A DNA stretch of 64,000 nt. It comes from Arthrobacter sp. ISL-65. GTDB lineage: Bacteria; Actinomycetota; Actinomycetes; Actinomycetales; Micrococcaceae. Each line of letters opens with the position of its first letter. Position 1 is the stretch's first letter. The notes under the pieces are model-generated. The model was not told the origin of the DNA. It saw nothing but the letters and a program-made list of their open reading frames with translations, and did no database searches. The stretch covers positions 144,476-208,475 of the forward strand of contig NZ_JAGGPN010000007.1 of assembly GCF_018613795.1 (NCBI RefSeq), in the 5' to 3' direction. Below are positions 33,746 through 41,589 of the stretch, piece after piece. The translations under genes and the position numbers were made by a program.

Positions 33746-34318
33746 ATGGCCAGACTGATCTACTCCGGACTCATGTCTCTCGACGGGTACATCGCGGACC
33801 GGGACGGCAACTTCGACTGGGCCGAGCCGGACGCCGAGGTGCATTCCTTCGTCAACGAGCTGATGCGGCCGGCGGGAACTCACCTGCTCGGCCGCCGGAT
33901 GTACGAGGTGATGGCCGCCTGGGAGCGTCCGGAGGACTTCGGCGAGATTGCCGACCTGCCCGCCTACATCCGCGACTTCGCCGACCTCTGGAAGGCAGCG
34001 GACAAGGTGGTATTCTCCCGCACCCTGCAGGACGTGACCACCGCCCGGACCAGGATCGAGCGGGAGTTCAGCGCCGGCGCCGTCGGCCAGCTCAAGGCAG
34101 GCGCCAGCCGGGACCTGGCGGTGGGCGGCGCGGAGCTCGCCGGGGCGGCCATCCGGGCCGGGCTGGTGGACGAGTTCCAGATGTTCCTCTCGCCCGTGGC
34201 AGTGGGCGGCGGCAAGAGCTTCCTTCCGGATGACGTCCGGCTGCGGCTTGAGCTCCTCGAGGGGCGGCGGTTCGGCAACGGCACGGTGTTCCTCCGCTAC
34301 GCCAACCGGACGGAATGA
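33746..34318 (+). CDS. Dihydrofolate reductase family protein (RibD C-terminal domain)
   Basis: A 190-residue single-domain protein: RLIYSGLMSLDGYIAD at the start, LLGRRMYEVMAAWE near residue 50, and DLAVGGAELAGAAIRAGLVDEFQMFLSPVAVGGGKSF towards the end, the normal RibD_C/YyaP pattern with an NADPH-binding GG. It is not the housekeeping DHFR, which lies at 55880. The function of such stand-alone proteins is mostly unknown. It has an AGGAA ribosome site. Confidence 0.9.
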   Translation: MARLIYSGLMSLDGYIADRDGNFDWAEPDAEVHSFVNELMRPAGTHLLGRRMYEVMAAWERPEDFGEIADLPAYIRDFADLWKAADKVVFSRTLQDVTTARTRIEREFSAGAVGQLKAGASRDLAVGGAELAGAAIRAGLVDEFQMFLSPVAVGGGKSFLPDDVRLRLELLEGRRFGNGTVFLRYANRTE

Positions 34319-34387
34319 CCCGCGGGCGGGCTGATGGCCCGCGGCGGGTGCAGCGCCTGTGGCACTGGGTTGGGACACAATGGGGAC

Positions 34388-35047
34388 ATGACCCGCATCG
34401 CAATCATCGGCGGCCACGGCAAGGTGGCCCTGCAACTGTCCGCCCTCCTCACGAAACAGGGGCATAGCGTCACGTCCTTCATCCGCAACCCGGGCCACGC
34501 CGCGGACGTCGCCGCCACCGGTGCGTCGCCGTCGGTCCTTGACGTTGAAAACTCGACGACGGCCGACATCGCCGCCGCGCTCCAGAACCACGACGCCGTG
34601 GTCTGGTCAGCCGGCGCCGGGGGAGGGAACCCGGCCCGCACCTACGCGGTGGACCGGGACGCCGCCATCCGGTCCATGGACGCGGCCGAGGAGGCCGGCG
34701 TCGGGCGGTACGTGATGGTGTCCTACTTTGGTGCTGGCCCGGACCATGGGGTTCCCGAGGGGCATAGCTTCCACGCGTACGCCGACGCTAAGGCCGCCGC
34801 CGACGAGTACCTCCGTGGCACCAAGCTCGAATGGACCATCCTGGGCCCGGGCTCCTTGACCGAGGGGCCGGGTAACGGGCTGATCGACGTGAACCCCGAA
34901 GACGCCAGTTCCGGCACGCAGACCTCGCGCGCCAACGTGGCCATCGTTGCCACCGCGGTGCTGGACATGCCGGGAACCGCCGGCCGGACCATCGAATTCC
35001 GCGACGGCACGGAGCCGGTGGCGGCCGCGCTCGGCGCGCTGGAGTAG
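34388..35047 (+). CDS. NAD(P)H-binding atypical SDR (NmrA/YwnB-like)
   Basis: A 219-residue protein with a Rossmann fold: RIAIIGGHGKVALQLSALL carries the GGxGxxG-type nucleotide motif (GGHGKV), and VVWSAGAGGGN plus YVMVSYFGAG and YADAKAAADEYL give the extended SDR pattern with a Y-x-x-x-K. The closest known types are stress-induced NAD(P)-binding proteins. CACAAT at 34376-34381 ends 6 nt before the ATG; it is a weaker -10 candidate than those of other genes here, and GGGGAC just before the ATG could be a ribosome site instead. Confidence 0.87.
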   Translation: MTRIAIIGGHGKVALQLSALLTKQGHSVTSFIRNPGHAADVAATGASPSVLDVENSTTADIAAALQNHDAVVWSAGAGGGNPARTYAVDRDAAIRSMDAAEEAGVGRYVMVSYFGAGPDHGVPEGHSFHAYADAKAAADEYLRGTKLEWTILGPGSLTEGPGNGLIDVNPEDASSGTQTSRANVAIVATAVLDMPGTAGRTIEFRDGTEPVAAALGALE

Positions 35048-35093
35048 CCCGGCAGGGAGCAGCGCAACTGACGCGGGCCAGCGCCAGGGCGCA

Positions 35094-35157
35094 GCGCGAA
35101 CGTACAGTTGTGGCCCCAAAAGAGGGTCCGTTTAGGGCCGCAAGTGTACGTTCGCGC
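35094..35157. repeat. Inverted-repeat element upstream of the antiporter (family A)
   Basis: Left arm 35094-35116 (begins GCGCGAACGTACAG) and right arm 35135-35157 pair at 21 of 23 positions, with an 18-nt spacer. It shares the GCGCGAACGTACA core with the palindrome at 36864-36905 on the other side of the antiporter gene. Confidence 0.92.
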
Positions 35158-35271
35158 CTGTCCGGGCGGCAGCGGCGTTGGCCAGACGTTGGGCCGGAGT
35201 GTTCCCGGTAGGGTTGAAAGGCGCGGCCGCCCTCCGTCCGAGGCGCGGCGCACTCCGGGGAAAGTGGGCAC

Positions 35272-36843
35272 ATGGACCAGCTGGCACTCATCATCGGGCT
35301 CCTGCTCGCCACGGTGGTGGCCGTGGGCCTCGGGGACCGGCTGCGGCTGCCCTATCCGGTCCTGATGCTGCTCCTGGCCGTGGCGCTGACGTTCATCCCG
35401 GGCTTCCCGGACATCGAGATCCCGCCGGAGCTGATCCTGCCGATCTTCCTCCCGCCGCTGCTGTTCGCGACGGCGCAGCGGAGCTCCTGGGCCGTCTTCC
35501 GGGTCCGGTGGCGCACGCTCATCATGCTCGCCGTGGCCCTGGTGGTCATCTCCACCGCGGTGGTCGCCGGCGCCGCCTGGCTCATGATCCCGGGGATCGG
35601 CATCCCGGCCGCCATCGCGCTCGGAGCCATGGTGGCCCCACCGGACCCCGTCGCGGTGGAGTCCGTCGCCGGCCGCGTGCACATGCCCCGGCGCCTGATC
35701 ACGGTGCTGCAGAGTGAAGGGCTCTTCAACGACGCCGCCGCCATCGTCATCTTCCAGGCAGCTGTCGCCGCCGCCGTCGGCGGTACACGGATAGGGCCCG
35801 ACGTCGTCCTCAAGTTCGTCGTGGGAGCGGCACTCGCCGTCGTGGTCGGCATCGCCATGGGCTGGCTGACGTCGCTGATCACCCGGCTGGTGGCCTCCAT
35901 GGTGGCCCGCAGCGCCGTGACCCTGGTGGTGCCGTTCGCCGCCTACATTCTCGCGGAGGAATTCCACGCCTCCGGCGTGATCGCGGTCGTGGTCACCGCC
36001 CTGGAGATGCAGCGGCACGCCCGCCCGCAGGACGCCGCGGAGAGGGTGACCCGGACGGCCTTCTGGGACGTGGTGGAGCTGCTCGTGACGGGGCTTGCCT
36101 TCGGGCTCGTGGGGCTCGAGATCCAGGACGTGGTCCGGGCAGAAGGTTCCGGTGTCTTCGGGATGGCGGGGACCGCCGTCGTGGTCTGCGTCCTGGTGTT
36201 CGCGGTACGGTTCGGCTGGCTGGGATTGCTGGCCGTATCCGCCCGCAAAAGGAAGAACCTGCTGCAGCCCACCTCCGCGAAGGAAGTCCTGATCCTGACC
36301 TGGTGCGGCATGCGTGGGCTGGCCACCCTGGCCCTGGCGCTGGCCCTCCCAATCACGCTCGCTGACGGCACGCCGTTCCCGGCGCGTGACCAAATCCTCG
36401 TCACGGCGTGTGCGGTGCTGCTGGCCACGCTGGTGCTGCCGGGGCTGACCCTGCCGTGGCTGATGAAGGTCCTGAACGCGTCCCAGGACGGCACGGAGGA
36501 GCGCGACGCCGCCCGGCTCCTGGCCCGCCGTGCCCAGGTGGCCGCCGTGGCCGCACTGAAGGACAACGAGCTCATGAAGGAGCTGCCGCCGGAGAAGGTG
36601 GCGCTGGTGAAGGAGAAAATGACCCGGCTCCATGCCGAACTGCTGGACGGCAGCCTCCGCAACGAGAGCCTTGCCGAGAAGCGTGAGCGGGGCAGGGAGC
36701 TGGCCATCACGGTCCAGACCATCGCACTGGACGCCGCCCGGCAGGAAGTGGTCGCGGCCCGCAGCGAACCGGACATGGACCCCGAGGTGGCTGACAGGGT
36801 GCTGCGCCAGCTCGACCTGCGCACCATGATCATGCCGGAGTAG
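35272..36843 (+). CDS. Na+/H+ antiporter, CPA1 (NhaP-like) family
   Basis: A 523-residue cation:proton antiporter with about 12 membrane segments (residues 1-400) and a cytoplasmic C-terminus of about 120 residues rich in Glu/Arg. The ion-binding region is MVAPPDPVAVESVAGRVHMPRRL, and SEGLFNDAAAIVIFQ carries the conserved Asn-Asp pair of electroneutral CPA1 exchangers. Its role is pH and sodium homeostasis. The gene is bracketed by two related palindromes, and its last codons are tandemly duplicated beyond the stop. Confidence 0.93.
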   Translation: MDQLALIIGLLLATVVAVGLGDRLRLPYPVLMLLLAVALTFIPGFPDIEIPPELILPIFLPPLLFATAQRSSWAVFRVRWRTLIMLAVALVVISTAVVAGAAWLMIPGIGIPAAIALGAMVAPPDPVAVESVAGRVHMPRRLITVLQSEGLFNDAAAIVIFQAAVAAAVGGTRIGPDVVLKFVVGAALAVVVGIAMGWLTSLITRLVASMVARSAVTLVVPFAAYILAEEFHASGVIAVVVTALEMQRHARPQDAAERVTRTAFWDVVELLVTGLAFGLVGLEIQDVVRAEGSGVFGMAGTAVVVCVLVFAVRFGWLGLLAVSARKRKNLLQPTSAKEVLILTWCGMRGLATLALALALPITLADGTPFPARDQILVTACAVLLATLVLPGLTLPWLMKVLNASQDGTEERDAARLLARRAQVAAVAALKDNELMKELPPEKVALVKEKMTRLHAELLDGSLRNESLAEKRERGRELAITVQTIALDAARQEVVAARSEPDMDPEVADRVLRQLDLRTMIMPE

Positions 36844-36860
36844 GGATCATGCCGGAGTAG
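36828..36860. repeat. 17-bp tandem duplication across the antiporter stop codon
   Basis: GATCATGCCGGAGTAGG (36828-36844) is repeated as GATCATGCCGGAGTAG (36845-36860). The duplicate lies outside the reading frame, immediately before the palindrome. Confidence 0.95.
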
Positions 36861-36863
36861 AAC

Positions 36864-36905
36864 AGCGCGAACGTACACTTGGGGCCCCAAGTGTACGTTC
36901 GCGCT
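36864..36905. repeat. 42-bp perfect palindrome downstream of the antiporter (family A)
   Basis: Each half is AGCGCGAACGTACACTTGG plus GG, and the two halves meet with no spacer at GGGG/CCCC (36881-36888). Extruded or in RNA it gives a 21-bp hairpin. The sequence core is shared with 35094-35157. There is no T-run; it could stop both the antiporter and the convergent ROK gene transcripts. Confidence 0.96.
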
Positions 36906-36936
36906 TGTCTTGGACCGCTACAGGAGGGCTGCGCGG

Positions 36937-38139
36937 CTAGGCCGGGAGGTTGAGCTCCAGGTCGAGGGTGTTCGTCTCCACGTAGTCCAGGGCCCGCCGG
37001 ACCGCGCCCACTGTCACGATTGAATCGCCCAGCGGCGAGACCGCCACCCGCGGCGGGGTGGCCGTGAACTCCGGCAGCCGGGCGGCAATGGGCTCGAGCA
37101 GGACCCCCGCAGAGTTGGCCACGGCCCCGCCGATCACCACGAGTTCGGGGTTGATCATCGTGGCCACCGAGCCGATTACCCGGGCCATCCTGTCGGCCAG
37201 CCGGTCAAGGATTTTCAGAGCCTCCGAGTCGCCGTCAGCCGCAGCGGCAAAGACGTGCTCCGCCTCGGCCCCCGTGGCCGCATGGTCGCGGAGGGACGTC
37301 TCTGCGGTGCCCTCCAGCGCCTCCGCGGCCCAGGTGCGCGCCAGCGTCGCTATGCCGAACGTGTCGCCCACGCCGTCCACCAGGTCGAGGTACGCGAGTT
37401 CACCCGCACCGCCGCCGCTGCCATGGAGCAGGCGGCCGCCTTCGATGACGCCGGAACCGAAGCGCTCACTCGCCAGGATCACGACGACGTCGTCCACACC
37501 CGCCGCCGCGCCCCGCCACCGGTCGCCCAGGGCGGCCAGGTTGGCGTCGTTCTCCAGCAGCACCGTCCATCCCCGGAGTTTGTGCAGCGCGGACCCAAGG
37601 CCGACGTCGAACAACCCCCAGAAGTGCTGGGACGCGAGGACGTTGCCTTTCCGGTCCACCGGGGCGGCGATGCCGGCGCTGACGGCCAGCACGGCGTCGG
37701 GGGAGGCCCCGACGCCGTTCAGCGCCATCATGGCCGCCCGGTCAATGACCGCCACCCGTTCCTCGGCGGAAATGTCCTCAATCTCAAACGGCTGGCTGGC
37801 CCGTCCCAGCGCCTTGCCGCGAAGATCGGACACCACCACCGTCGCCTTCGAGAAGCCCACGTCCATTCCCAGGACGTAGCCTGCCCGCTCGTTGAGTTCG
37901 AACCGCCGGGCAGGCCGCCCCTTCTGGTAGCCGCCAAAGGCGCGCTGGTTCTCCAGCTCGGTGATCCACCCCCGCTGCATGAGGTCCTCGCACACGGAGA
38001 TGGCAGTGGCCCGGGTCAGGCCGGTGGCCTGGATGACCTCGGTGACTGTCACCGCCCCCGAGGCGCGCATGAAGTCCAGAACCGCCCCGGCGCTCACGCG
38101 CCGCAGCAGCTGGGGCGTGGCCGCCGTCATTTCGGACAT
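36937..38139 (-). CDS. ROK family transcriptional repressor of the alpha-glucoside locus
   Basis: A 400-residue XylR/NagC-type regulator. An N-terminal winged helix (about residues 12-70: TEVIQATGLTRATAISVCEDLMQRGWI) precedes a ROK sugar-kinase-like domain with VLGMDVGFSKATVVVSDL (phosphate-1) and TVLLENDANLAALGDR. The CxCGxxGC zinc cluster that many ROK proteins carry is absent: the only cysteine is in the winged helix. The ATG at 38139 follows AAGGAGG by 8 nt. It is divergent from the ABC sugar genes and probably represses them until an alpha-glucoside binds. Confidence 0.92.
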   Translation of the reverse strand: MSEMTAATPQLLRRVSAGAVLDFMRASGAVTVTEVIQATGLTRATAISVCEDLMQRGWITELENQRAFGGYQKGRPARRFELNERAGYVLGMDVGFSKATVVVSDLRGKALGRASQPFEIEDISAEERVAVIDRAAMMALNGVGASPDAVLAVSAGIAAPVDRKGNVLASQHFWGLFDVGLGSALHKLRGWTVLLENDANLAALGDRWRGAAAGVDDVVVILASERFGSGVIEGGRLLHGSGGGAGELAYLDLVDGVGDTFGIATLARTWAAEALEGTAETSLRDHAATGAEAEHVFAAAADGDSEALKILDRLADRMARVIGSVATMINPELVVIGGAVANSAGVLLEPIAARLPEFTATPPRVAVSPLGDSIVTVGAVRRALDYVETNTLDLELNLPA

Positions 38140-38175
38140 GGTGTTGACCTCCTTGTGCTCTGCCCCACATAATAC

Positions 38176-38205
38176 TTGAGGAACTAAATTTAGATTCCAT
38201 ATAAA
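38176..38205 (+). promoter_or_regulatory. Sugar-operon promoter with embedded palindrome (ROK operator candidate)
   Basis: TTGAGG (38176-38181) and TATAAA (38200-38205) form a -35/-10 pair. The spacer contains GGAA-CTAAATTTAG-ATTCC (38180-38198), whose CTAAATTTAG core is a perfect 10-bp palindrome flanked by GGAA/TTCC. A TATTAT on the opposite strand (38169-38174) may be the -10 of the ROK gene. Repressor binding here would block both directions. Confidence 0.6.
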
Positions 38206-38285
38206 TAGACCACGTGGGCCGGACGGCCGCCGGCCCTGTGGATTTCCTTCCAGCTTTTGCCTCAGCCTTTTGCAAAGGAGCAATT

Positions 38286-38372
38286 GTGAACAGCCCTTTG
38301 AAGTACTCCCCATTCCGGAATCCGCAACCGTGCGCCACCTGCCAGCACGCTGCACCGGCCTCCGCACTGTGA
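38286..38372 (+). CDS. 28-residue leader ORF overlapping the sugar-binding protein start
   Basis: A GTG with a strong AAAGGAG 5 nt upstream opens a 28-codon ORF (MNSPLKYSPFRNPQPCATCQ, then HAAPASAL) whose TGA overlaps the GTG of the binding-protein gene (GTGA). It has a CxxC pair and no hydrophobic stretch. It holds the only good ribosome site before the lipoprotein gene, which suggests translational coupling. It could be a leader peptide or simply a mis-set start; no homologue is known to me. Confidence 0.5.
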   Translation: MNSPLKYSPFRNPQPCATCQHAAPASAL

Positions 38373-39658
38373 GCGCAACCCCGCTCAGCCGCCGGGCCCT
38401 GTTCAAGGCCGCCGGCCTTGCAGGTGCAGCGGCTGTTTTTCCGCTGGCAGGCTGCGGTTCTGTGCCCAGCAGCCAGAACGGCGTCACCACCCTGCGCTTC
38501 ATGCAGAACAAGCCCGAGGTGGTGGCCTACTTCAACCAGGTGATCAAGGACTTCGAGGCGCTCAACCCGGACATCCGCGTCATCCAGGACTTCAACGAGG
38601 GCAACTTCGTTCCGGGCCTGGTCCGCAACGACCCGCCCGACGTCGTGACCCGCGGCTTCGCCCAGGCCACCGCCGACTTCGTCCGCAAGGGCGTGTTCGC
38701 CGACCTGTCGGACCTGCCCGCCGCGGCCACGATCGACCCCAAGATCCAGGACCTGGTCAGCTCGTGGGGACGGTACAACGGGCACGAAACCAGCGCCCTC
38801 CCGTTCTCCCTGGCCGCCGCCGGGGTCATCTACAACCGGGACATCTTCGAAGCCCAGGGCGTGTCCGTCCCCACGACGTGGGACGAGTTCGTCGCGGCCT
38901 GCGACAAGTTCAAGGCCGCCGGCATCACCCCCATCTACGGCACCTTCAAGGACAACTGGACCCTCGGGCAGGGCATGTTCGACTACGTCGCCGGTGGCGC
39001 CCTGGACATCGCCGACTTCTTCGCCAGGCTCACGGGCAAGGGCGCCGCCATCAGCGCGGACGCCGCGGAGTCGTTCACCAGCAACTTCGGCCCGGTCCTG
39101 CCCAAAATGCTGGAGCTGGCTTCCTTCTCGCAGAAGGGCGCCACCAGCAAGAACTACGCGGATGGCAATGCTGCGTTCGCCAAGGGCCAAGCGGCGATGT
39201 ACCTGCAGGGCCCGTGGGCGCTTTCCCAGCTTGTGGCCGCCAACAAGAACGTCAGGCTCGGCAGCTTCCCGCTGCCCGTCACGAACAACCCCGCGGACAC
39301 CAAGGTTCGGGTGAACGTGGACATGGCCCTGTCCATCACGCGCAACACCCCGAACATGGCGGCGGCGCGGCGGTTCGTCAGCTACCTGCTGGACCCCTCG
39401 GTGGTGAACACGTACAACGAGAAGAACGCGGCGTTCTCGCCGCTCAAGAACGCACCCGCCGTCGAGAATCCCCAGATCACCGGCCTCGCCGCCTCGGTGC
39501 GGGAGGGGCGGTACTACCAGGGAGCCACCACCTACTTCCCGCCGTCGGTACCGCTGTACAACTACGTCCAGTCCTTCGTGTACGGCAAGAACAGCGAACA
39601 GTTCCTTTCCGCCCTCGACGACGAATGGCGCCGGGTCGCCGAGCGCACCGCGGTCTGA
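38369..39658 (+). CDS. ABC sugar-binding lipoprotein (alpha-glucoside type, Tat signal)
   Basis: A 429-residue extracytoplasmic solute-binding protein of family 1. The signal region has a Tat-like LSRRALFKAAG followed by a lipobox LAGC, so it should be exported folded and lipid-anchored. The mature protein shows FMQNKPEVVAYFNQVIKDFEALNP, then PPDVVTRGFA and the C-terminal VFPP-like TTYFPPSVPLYNYVQSF. I place the start at the GTG at 38369, coupled to the leader ORF; a GTG 42 nt earlier (38327) is possible but lacks a ribosome site. First structural gene of the alpha-glucoside import operon. Confidence 0.88.
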   Translation: MSATPLSRRALFKAAGLAGAAAVFPLAGCGSVPSSQNGVTTLRFMQNKPEVVAYFNQVIKDFEALNPDIRVIQDFNEGNFVPGLVRNDPPDVVTRGFAQATADFVRKGVFADLSDLPAAATIDPKIQDLVSSWGRYNGHETSALPFSLAAAGVIYNRDIFEAQGVSVPTTWDEFVAACDKFKAAGITPIYGTFKDNWTLGQGMFDYVAGGALDIADFFARLTGKGAAISADAAESFTSNFGPVLPKMLELASFSQKGATSKNYADGNAAFAKGQAAMYLQGPWALSQLVAANKNVRLGSFPLPVTNNPADTKVRVNVDMALSITRNTPNMAAARRFVSYLLDPSVVNTYNEKNAAFSPLKNAPAVENPQITGLAASVREGRYYQGATTYFPPSVPLYNYVQSFVYGKNSEQFLSALDDEWRRVAERTAV

Positions 39659-39683
39659 CCCCACCCCGACTTCAGGAGCCCCA

Positions 39684-40637
39684 ATGACTATTACCTCCCG
39701 GGTGGCCCAGACAGCCCGTCCCGCAGGCCGCAAGAACCCAACTTCCGCCTCGGCAAAGACCGGAGCGTTCAGGTCCAAGAACAAGATCGATCCCACGTAC
39801 TACTGGATGGTGGTGCCGGTCCTGGCACTGTTCGCCTTCTTCATCACCCTGCCGGCACTCGTGGGCGTCTTCTTCAGCCTCACGAACTACGCCGGTTACG
39901 GCGACTGGAAGTTCATCGGACTATCCAACTACGTCAACATCTTCAAAGACCCGGCAGTACTGCAGTCCTATATCTTCACGTTCGTCTTCGCCCTGGCCAC
40001 CACGGTGGTGGTGAACGTCGTGGCGCTGGCCATCGCACTGGGCCTGAACGCCAAGATCAAATGGCGCACCGGGATCCGCACCGTGTTCTTCATTCCCATG
40101 GTGCTGTCCGCCCTGATCGTGTCCTTCGTCTTCAACTACCTTTTCTCCAACACCCTGCCGGTGCTGATGGAGCGGCTCGGTTACACACCACTGGCCACGA
40201 GCATCCTGGCCAATGAGAACCTCGCCTGGATCGCCATTGTGCTGGTCACGGTGTGGCAGGCGGCCCCCGGTGCCACCATCATTTACCTGGCGGGCCTGCA
40301 GAGCGTGCCCTCCGAGGTGTATGAAGCCGCAGACCTGGACGGCGCCGGCAGCTTCCGGCAGTTCCTGAGCCTCACACTGCCGCTCATCCTCGGCTACCTC
40401 GTCATCAACGTGATCCTCGGTTTCAAGGGCTTCCTGGGAACCTACGAAATCATCGTGGGCCTCACCGGCGGCGGTCCCGGCATGGCGACGCAGTCGGTGG
40501 CAATGCGCATCTTCTCCGGTTTTACGGGCGGGGACTACTCCTACCAGATGGCCAACGCCGTCATCTACTTCCTGATCACCTTGCTGATCTCCGTCATCCA
40601 GCTGCGCCTCATCCAGCGCCGGGGGGTTTCTCTCTAA
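39684..40637 (+). CDS. ABC sugar permease 1 (MalF/AglF-like)
   Basis: A 317-residue inner-membrane permease with six predicted membrane segments. The EAA loop that contacts the ATPase is EVYEAADLDGAGSFRQFLSL, ahead of LPLILGYLVINVILG. It has an AGGAG ribosome site. The stop overlaps the ATG of the second permease (TAATG), so translation is coupled. It imports the sugar delivered by the upstream lipoprotein; no ATPase gene is nearby, so a shared MsiK-type ATPase encoded elsewhere is expected. Confidence 0.93.
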   Translation: MTITSRVAQTARPAGRKNPTSASAKTGAFRSKNKIDPTYYWMVVPVLALFAFFITLPALVGVFFSLTNYAGYGDWKFIGLSNYVNIFKDPAVLQSYIFTFVFALATTVVVNVVALAIALGLNAKIKWRTGIRTVFFIPMVLSALIVSFVFNYLFSNTLPVLMERLGYTPLATSILANENLAWIAIVLVTVWQAAPGATIIYLAGLQSVPSEVYEAADLDGAGSFRQFLSLTLPLILGYLVINVILGFKGFLGTYEIIVGLTGGGPGMATQSVAMRIFSGFTGGDYSYQMANAVIYFLITLLISVIQLRLIQRRGVSL

Positions 40638-41537
40638 TGACCGCATCCACATTCTCCGAGCCGGTGAACCGCACGGCCCCGGCAGCCGGCAGGACCCGCA
40701 GGTCCAGCCGTGAAGGCTACAAGATCAACTGGTGGCTTACCGCACTGATGCTGGTGGCGTCCCTGACCGTCCTGCTGCCGCTGTACTTCACTGTGGCGAT
40801 GGCGCTGAAGTCCCCGGAGCAGATCGGAACGGGCACAGGCCTGGCCTGGCCGAACCCGATGAACTGGGAGAACTTCGCCGCCGCCTATGTGGCAACGAAT
40901 TTCCCGCGGGCGTTTCTGTCCACCGCCTTTGTCACGGTCTTCAGCGTCCTGGGATCCCTGGTCTGCAGCTCCCTCGTGGCCTACGCCATTGCTCGGAACT
41001 GGAACCGGAAATTCTTCCGGGGCTCCTTCGTGTACCTGCTCTCGGCCATGTTCATTCCGTTTCCGGTGATCATCCTGCCGCTGATCAAGCAGACGGCACT
41101 CCTCGGCCTGGACAACCCGGGCGGCGTGGTGTTCCTGCACGTGCTCGGCGGCATCTCCTTCAACACGCTGCTGTACATCGCCTTCGTCCGCTCCATCCCG
41201 GTGGAGCTGGAGGAATCGGCCCGCATGGACGGTGCCACCACCTGGCAGGTGTTCCGCAAGATCATCTTCCCGCTGCTCGCCCCCATGAACGCCACCGTGG
41301 GCATCTTCGCGTTCCTCGGCTCATGGAACGACTTCCTGCTGCCGCAGATGATGATCGCCGACCCCGCCCTGCAGACCCTCCCCGTGGTGCAGATGCTCTT
41401 CCAGGGAGAGTTCAACACCAACTACAGCCTCCCTCGCGTTCGCGTCCTACCTGATGGCCATGGCCCCCACATTAGTGGTTTACATCCTTGCCCAGCGTTG
41501 GGTACTGTCCGGAGTCATGCGCGGCGCCGTCAAGTAG
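40637..41537 (+). pseudogene. ABC sugar permease 2 (MalG/AglG-like), frameshifted near 3' end
   Basis: The first 264 codons read as a normal permease, with the EAA loop VELEESARMDGATTWQVFRKI. At 41428-41435 the sequence CCTC is tandemly duplicated, shifting the frame by +4. Past it the correct frame still encodes the expected ending (LAFASYLMAMAP ... QRWVLSGVMRGAVK, stop 41535-41537), giving 298 residues if one CCTC is removed. As it stands, translation runs on in the wrong frame to about 41737, through the alpha-glucosidase start. The product loses its last membrane helix. A real mutation and an assembly error are both possible. Confidence 0.88.
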
Positions 41538-41589
41538 ACCCATCAAACCAGTCCAGCAACAACCCCAACCACAAGAAAAGGATCACCCC

